From Desulfobacteraceae bacterium (GTDB lineage Bacteria > Desulfobacterota > Desulfobacteria > Desulfobacterales > Desulfosalsimonadaceae): a stretch of 64,000 bases of DNA. A program made the translations under genes and the position numbers. The notes beneath the pieces are model-generated. The model was not told where the DNA came from and ran no database searches. It saw only the letters and a program-made list of their open reading frames with translations. Each line of letters starts with the position of its first letter. The stretch's first letter is position 1. Below are positions 60,966-64,000 of this stretch, piece after piece. The stretch spans positions 1-64,000 of the forward strand of contig JAABSH010000010.1 in assembly GCA_011390465.1 (NCBI GenBank), read 5' to 3'.

Positions 60966-62792
60966 TTAGAGAAGATCCTCGCTGAGATCAACGCCCACTG
61001 TCGTGCTTTGCAATTCCAGACCAAACATGGATGCTGCTGTCACGCCAAGGTCTGCAATACGGATTTTTCTTTTGTTTTCTCCGGTTCTATGGCCAGGGTC
61101 TGAAATCGCAGCCACAATGGGCAGGGTGTCGACCGAGCCATGGCCTCCATTGTAAACCCTGAACGGCGGGGTCCACTTTGGAGCCTTGATACCGACATTG
61201 GGGATATGACCGTTATAAACCGGTATCTGCCAGCCATTTTTTGCAAGTATAATCAGATCCGGCCATATCATGGTCTGTTCCCGATCCACTTCTATATAAT
61301 ACTTATGGTAAAGCTCTCCGGGAAGACAGATGCCATCAACGCCATTTTTCATATCTTCGCGATCCAGCACCCACCAGGGACATTCTTTTTTTCCGGTCTG
61401 CGGGTTCATGGTTTTATGCGCTTGCAGGATTTGCCTGGCCCTGGCAATTTGTTTTTTATTATTCCTCCAGTACAGGACGCCGTAGCTGCTTACACTGAAT
61501 GCATAGATATTATCATCCTTCACCAGGCCGGCGTTATCAAGCAATCGCATCATATCCGTCGACGTAAAATCATCAGAGTACAAATGGTTCACCGCGGAAT
61601 GATCGCTGAGAAGAATAACCTGGGCATTATCAAGAATTTCCTGTTCTTCCAGACCCTCAATAAGTCGGCCGAACTGAACATCCACATCGCGAACAGCATC
61701 AAGGCAGGCTTCCCGATAGAGAAGCTTATTTCGCTTACTGACCAGTTGATACCCGGGTTTGTTTTCGCAATGCGCCGGCGGTTTATAGGGTACCTCTGCT
61801 TCCGTAAATTCCGACACGTCCCAGGCATTTCCGATACAATGTCCCGCGTCATCGCACTGGGCCAGAAGTACATAGGCCATATCCGGGTTTTCGCGCTGAA
61901 ACAGTTTCAGTGTAGAATCCACAATCCATGAATCATGGGGAAAGTGCTTGGAAAAGTGTTCCATCTGCAATGTCAGAAGACTTCGTTGCCCGGTGTAAAA
62001 CCGTGTCGAAACCTCGCCAAGGCGCCACCCGCTTCCTCCAAACAAACCCAGACGACCGGACTCCGGATCACACTCCCTGTCCGGGTCGGTACTGGGATCG
62101 GCAAAACTTTCTTTTTCCGGGGGATGGATATAGTCCGGATGATCAGGGCCGGTGACAATGAAATCAACCGCTGAGTCGGATTCCGGTTGCCGGAACATCT
62201 CTCCAACCCATTCTTTCCCGGATATTAACAGGGTTTTCGATTTTGGCCATTTGCGCTTCCAGGCATGAAACAGGGTATCCACCTGTCGTCCTTTATCATC
62301 TTTTGCAAAAGACAGGTTTGAGTGAGCGATTACCGGTTCACCGTCATCATTCCACCCGGAAGGCTGCGCCCAGACACCGATAATGCCGTTCTGGGCAGAA
62401 CTCGTGCCGGCCAGCGCATTGAGATGATTCATGTCGGTTGCTGCCGGCAGAAAGGCTTTTGCCTCCGGAAACCACATGGATTTTTTCAGAAACCTGCGAA
62501 CACCCGGCATAAGCCAATTACCGTCACTGCCTCCGGGAAAGCCTTCTGAATCAAGTTCCAGATACTTTGGGTGGAGTCCGTCAATTGCAATAAAAATCAG
62601 CTTTTTCCTCGGCAATTCGGACGGATTGGTTATTTTATTTTTTCCCATACCTGCAAATGCCTTCATGCTCGGAAGCAATCCCATCGCATGCAACGCCAAA
62701 CTGCCAAGCATCGTTGCCGACCATTTAAGGAATGCTCTCTTCCCGGAGAAAACGTCTTGCGTATCATTTTTTGCCGAACCTTTTTTATTCAT
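60966..62792 (-). CDS. Alkaline-phosphatase-superfamily phosphodiesterase/sulfatase-like protein
   Basis: 608 aa. An N-terminal export signal (RAFLKWSATMLGSLALHAMG, about 19-38) resembles a degenerate Tat signal with a single Arg. The superfamily's metal site is visible: IAIDGLHPKYLEL (Asp about 70), the nucleophile region PAATDMNHLNALAGTSSAQN, QCDDAGHCIG, LSDHSAVNH and YNGGHGSVDTLP near the C-terminus. This fits nucleotide pyrophosphatase/phosphodiesterase-type or phosphonoacetate-hydrolase-type enzymes. Extracytoplasmic, with two divalent metals. The cytochrome/TPR gene lies upstream on the same strand. Substrate unknown. Confidence 0.82.
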   Translation of the reverse strand: MNKKGSAKNDTQDVFSGKRAFLKWSATMLGSLALHAMGLLPSMKAFAGMGKNKITNPSELPRKKLIFIAIDGLHPKYLELDSEGFPGGSDGNWLMPGVRRFLKKSMWFPEAKAFLPAATDMNHLNALAGTSSAQNGIIGVWAQPSGWNDDGEPVIAHSNLSFAKDDKGRQVDTLFHAWKRKWPKSKTLLISGKEWVGEMFRQPESDSAVDFIVTGPDHPDYIHPPEKESFADPSTDPDRECDPESGRLGLFGGSGWRLGEVSTRFYTGQRSLLTLQMEHFSKHFPHDSWIVDSTLKLFQRENPDMAYVLLAQCDDAGHCIGNAWDVSEFTEAEVPYKPPAHCENKPGYQLVSKRNKLLYREACLDAVRDVDVQFGRLIEGLEEQEILDNAQVILLSDHSAVNHLYSDDFTSTDMMRLLDNAGLVKDDNIYAFSVSSYGVLYWRNNKKQIARARQILQAHKTMNPQTGKKECPWWVLDREDMKNGVDGICLPGELYHKYYIEVDREQTMIWPDLIILAKNGWQIPVYNGHIPNVGIKAPKWTPPFRVYNGGHGSVDTLPIVAAISDPGHRTGENKRKIRIADLGVTAASMFGLELQSTTVGVDLSEDLL

Positions 62793-62819
62793 ATACTCCT
62801 CCCAGTATCTATACAGTTT

Positions 62820-62985
62820 TTATTCCGTTCCGCCGGATTTCTGAAACGGCATTGTTTTTGGCCGGATGGTTTTCCAGCGCTCCCCCACCGGGCAGGCGCG
62901 CATGCACTCTATGCAGAAATCCACGTCTGTAATATAAATCTGTCCGGTTTCTATCAGAAAATCCCTCTTTTTCATATGCTGGCGA
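62820..62985 (-). pseudogene. C-terminal remnant of a 4Fe-4S protein
   Basis: A frame different from that of the preceding TPR gene reads MIRQHMKKRDFLIETGQIYI followed by TDVDFCIECMRACPVGERWK and a short tail. The CxxCxxxCP(V)G motif is that of the C-terminal ferredoxin part of epoxyqueuosine-reductase-like or reductive-dehalogenase-like proteins. No N-terminal part or start signal is visible. The frame begins immediately downstream of a stop at about 63030, inside the TPR gene's 3' end, so a recombination junction is suspected. Confidence 0.45.
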
Positions 62986-62986
62986 A

Positions 62987-64000
62987 TCATTCGCAGATAG
63001 CCCGGCCACTGCCAGAACCGGGCCGGCGGTCAACGGATTCTTCAGGGCGTTCTCCGGCCAGAAGCATGCCCAGGCTGAATATCGCTTCATGCATTTTTGG
63101 ATCGGCTTTGATGGCCCTGCGAAGATGCATTTCTGCCTGACCGGTCTTTTTCTGTTCGGCTTTCAAAAGCCCCATGTTGAAATTTGCCGTCGCATTGTCG
63201 GGTGATACCGCCAGGGCCATTTTTAAAAATTTTTCGGCTTTTTTGTTTTTCCCGGTTCGCGAATGGGCCATTGCTGCATTGACCATGGGCATGATCGCAC
63301 GGGGCTCAATCGTTATTGCCGTATTATAGGCGGACAGGGCAGACGAAAAATCACCGCTGTCCAGGTAGAAATTGCCCAGATTGTAATGAGATGTCCACTG
63401 GTCCGGGCGGGTTTTCATTGTAGATATATACTCTTGTGTTGCTTTGTTTATAAAATCAGCGTCCTCTTCCGTTTGTGCAGATTCCGGGTGCCCGGCAAGG
63501 GCTGCAGCGGCTTTGATTCTCACCAGCCGGATGTCATCGCCGGTTGCAGACAGTAAAACGGCCCTGGTGGTTTTTAACGGAAACCGGCCGAGAGATTCCA
63601 TGGCACTGGCGCGGACAAGCGGAGAAGAGTCTTTTGCGGCATCCAGGAGGACCGGCAGGACATCCGGATCGGGACAGGGCCTCAGCAACCGGATAAGGGA
63701 TGCCACAAAAACCGCGTCCCGGTCTTTGAGTTTGATGTAATCGAGAATCTCGGAAAGCCGGGTCCAGTCTTGTTTACGTGCCGCATTGATCAATTCGGCA
63801 CGATGCATCAGGGGGGCCTGGTAGTCTGTTTTTCGCCACTTTCTCACCCATTCATCCGCCCATGCGGCATCTTTGTCATCATGACACAGGTTGCAGGCAT
63901 TGGGGGATTCAAAAGCGATGGTGGCAGCTGGTGTGGGCGGAATCATGGAATGATCACTGCGCCGCATTCCGGCAAACGATGTCATGGGCATATGGCAGCG
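62987..64000 (-). CDS. TPR/HEAT-repeat multihaem cytochrome-like protein (5' end outside window)
   Basis: The frame is open to the window edge. Visible residues start RCHMPMTSF, the tail of a haem motif, followed by CNLCHDDKDA (a complete CxxCH). HEAT-like repeats (about 90-165; VLPVLLDAAKDSSPLVRASA) and TPR units follow (HYNLGNFYLDSGDFSSALSA, ANFNMGLLKAEQKKTGQAEM). This is the C-terminal half of the 'cytochrome c554/TPR' proteins, periplasmic electron carriers with protein-interaction repeats. The last TPR breaks off into GERPEESVDRRPGSG and ends, which looks like a 3' truncation. Confidence 0.8.
   Translation of the reverse strand, partial: RCHMPMTSFAGMRRSDHSMIPPTPAATIAFESPNACNLCHDDKDAAWADEWVRKWRKTDYQAPLMHRAELINAARKQDWTRLSEILDYIKLKDRDAVFVASLIRLLRPCPDPDVLPVLLDAAKDSSPLVRASAMESLGRFPLKTTRAVLLSATGDDIRLVRIKAAAALAGHPESAQTEEDADFINKATQEYISTMKTRPDQWTSHYNLGNFYLDSGDFSSALSAYNTAITIEPRAIMPMVNAAMAHSRTGKNKKAEKFLKMALAVSPDNATANFNMGLLKAEQKKTGQAEMHLRRAIKADPKMHEAIFSLGMLLAGERPEESVDRRPGSGSGRAICE

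Overview
The window reads as a chromosomal segment of a mesophilic, strictly anaerobic sulfate-reducer-like deltaproteobacterium (Desulfobacterales type). This is inferred from gene content and style: an HdrA-like pair fused to an MvhD-type module, a glycyl radical enzyme with its activase, several PAS/REC/histidine-kinase signalling proteins, a multihaem c-type cytochrome fragment and moderately GC-rich coding DNA. No rRNA or tRNA gene and no CRISPR array was seen.

Layout. 3-2203: end of an HdrA-like operon. 2715-3967: AT-rich toxin-antitoxin-chaperone (TAC) module with its own terminator. 4277-8504: MITE-like repeat, TraB-family membrane protein, hemerythrin-like protein, outer-membrane-like protein and AlkD-type DNA glycosylase. 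8694-11735: large DUF748/AsmA-like envelope protein. 11830-12737: three gene remnants side by side. 12742-16923: histidine kinase, nitronate-monooxygenase-like flavoprotein and a degenerate crotonase. 17217-21562 (minus strand): OmpR-type regulator, histidine kinase, stand-alone receiver and HtrA/DegP protease, resembling an envelope-stress locus. 21580-28411 (minus strand): FadR-type regulator, glycyl radical enzyme, activase, PPOX-like flavoprotein, exonuclease III and a flavodoxin-fold reductase, with a predicted FadR-type operator in front. 28706-33746: Fe-S scaffold, methyltransferase, shikimate kinase, lipoprotein, tandem universal stress protein and diguanylate cyclase. 34152-37156: two coupled sensor kinases. 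37279-44148: lipase-like lipoprotein, CYTH protein, phosphoesterase, threonyl-tRNA synthetase, RNase D and alpha/beta hydrolase. 44402-46657: AT-rich cluster of five small lipoproteins, including two TRL-like and two paralogous proteins. 46966-55505: membrane diguanylate cyclase, NifA-like activator, P-II protein, PilZ protein and GlnE, a nitrogen-control block. 55577-60554: nucleoside deaminase, hydantoinase-A-like protein, histone-deacetylase-like hydrolase and EpmA-like ligase. 60585-64000: small remnants, an alkaline-phosphatase-superfamily protein and a truncated TPR/cytochrome gene.

At least four families of short dispersed repeats sit between the genes. Three behave like MITEs: they have terminal inverted repeats, and copies occur in both orientations. 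One copy of family B is bounded by a 7-bp direct repeat, and another lies between the glycyl radical enzyme and its activase. One copy of family C appears nested in a family A copy.

The strongest accessory-system candidates are the TAC module, the orphan glycyl radical enzyme operon, the small-lipoprotein cluster and the hydantoinase/deacetylase/EpmA trio. All functional assignments come from motif recognition in the translated sequence; no database search was possible.
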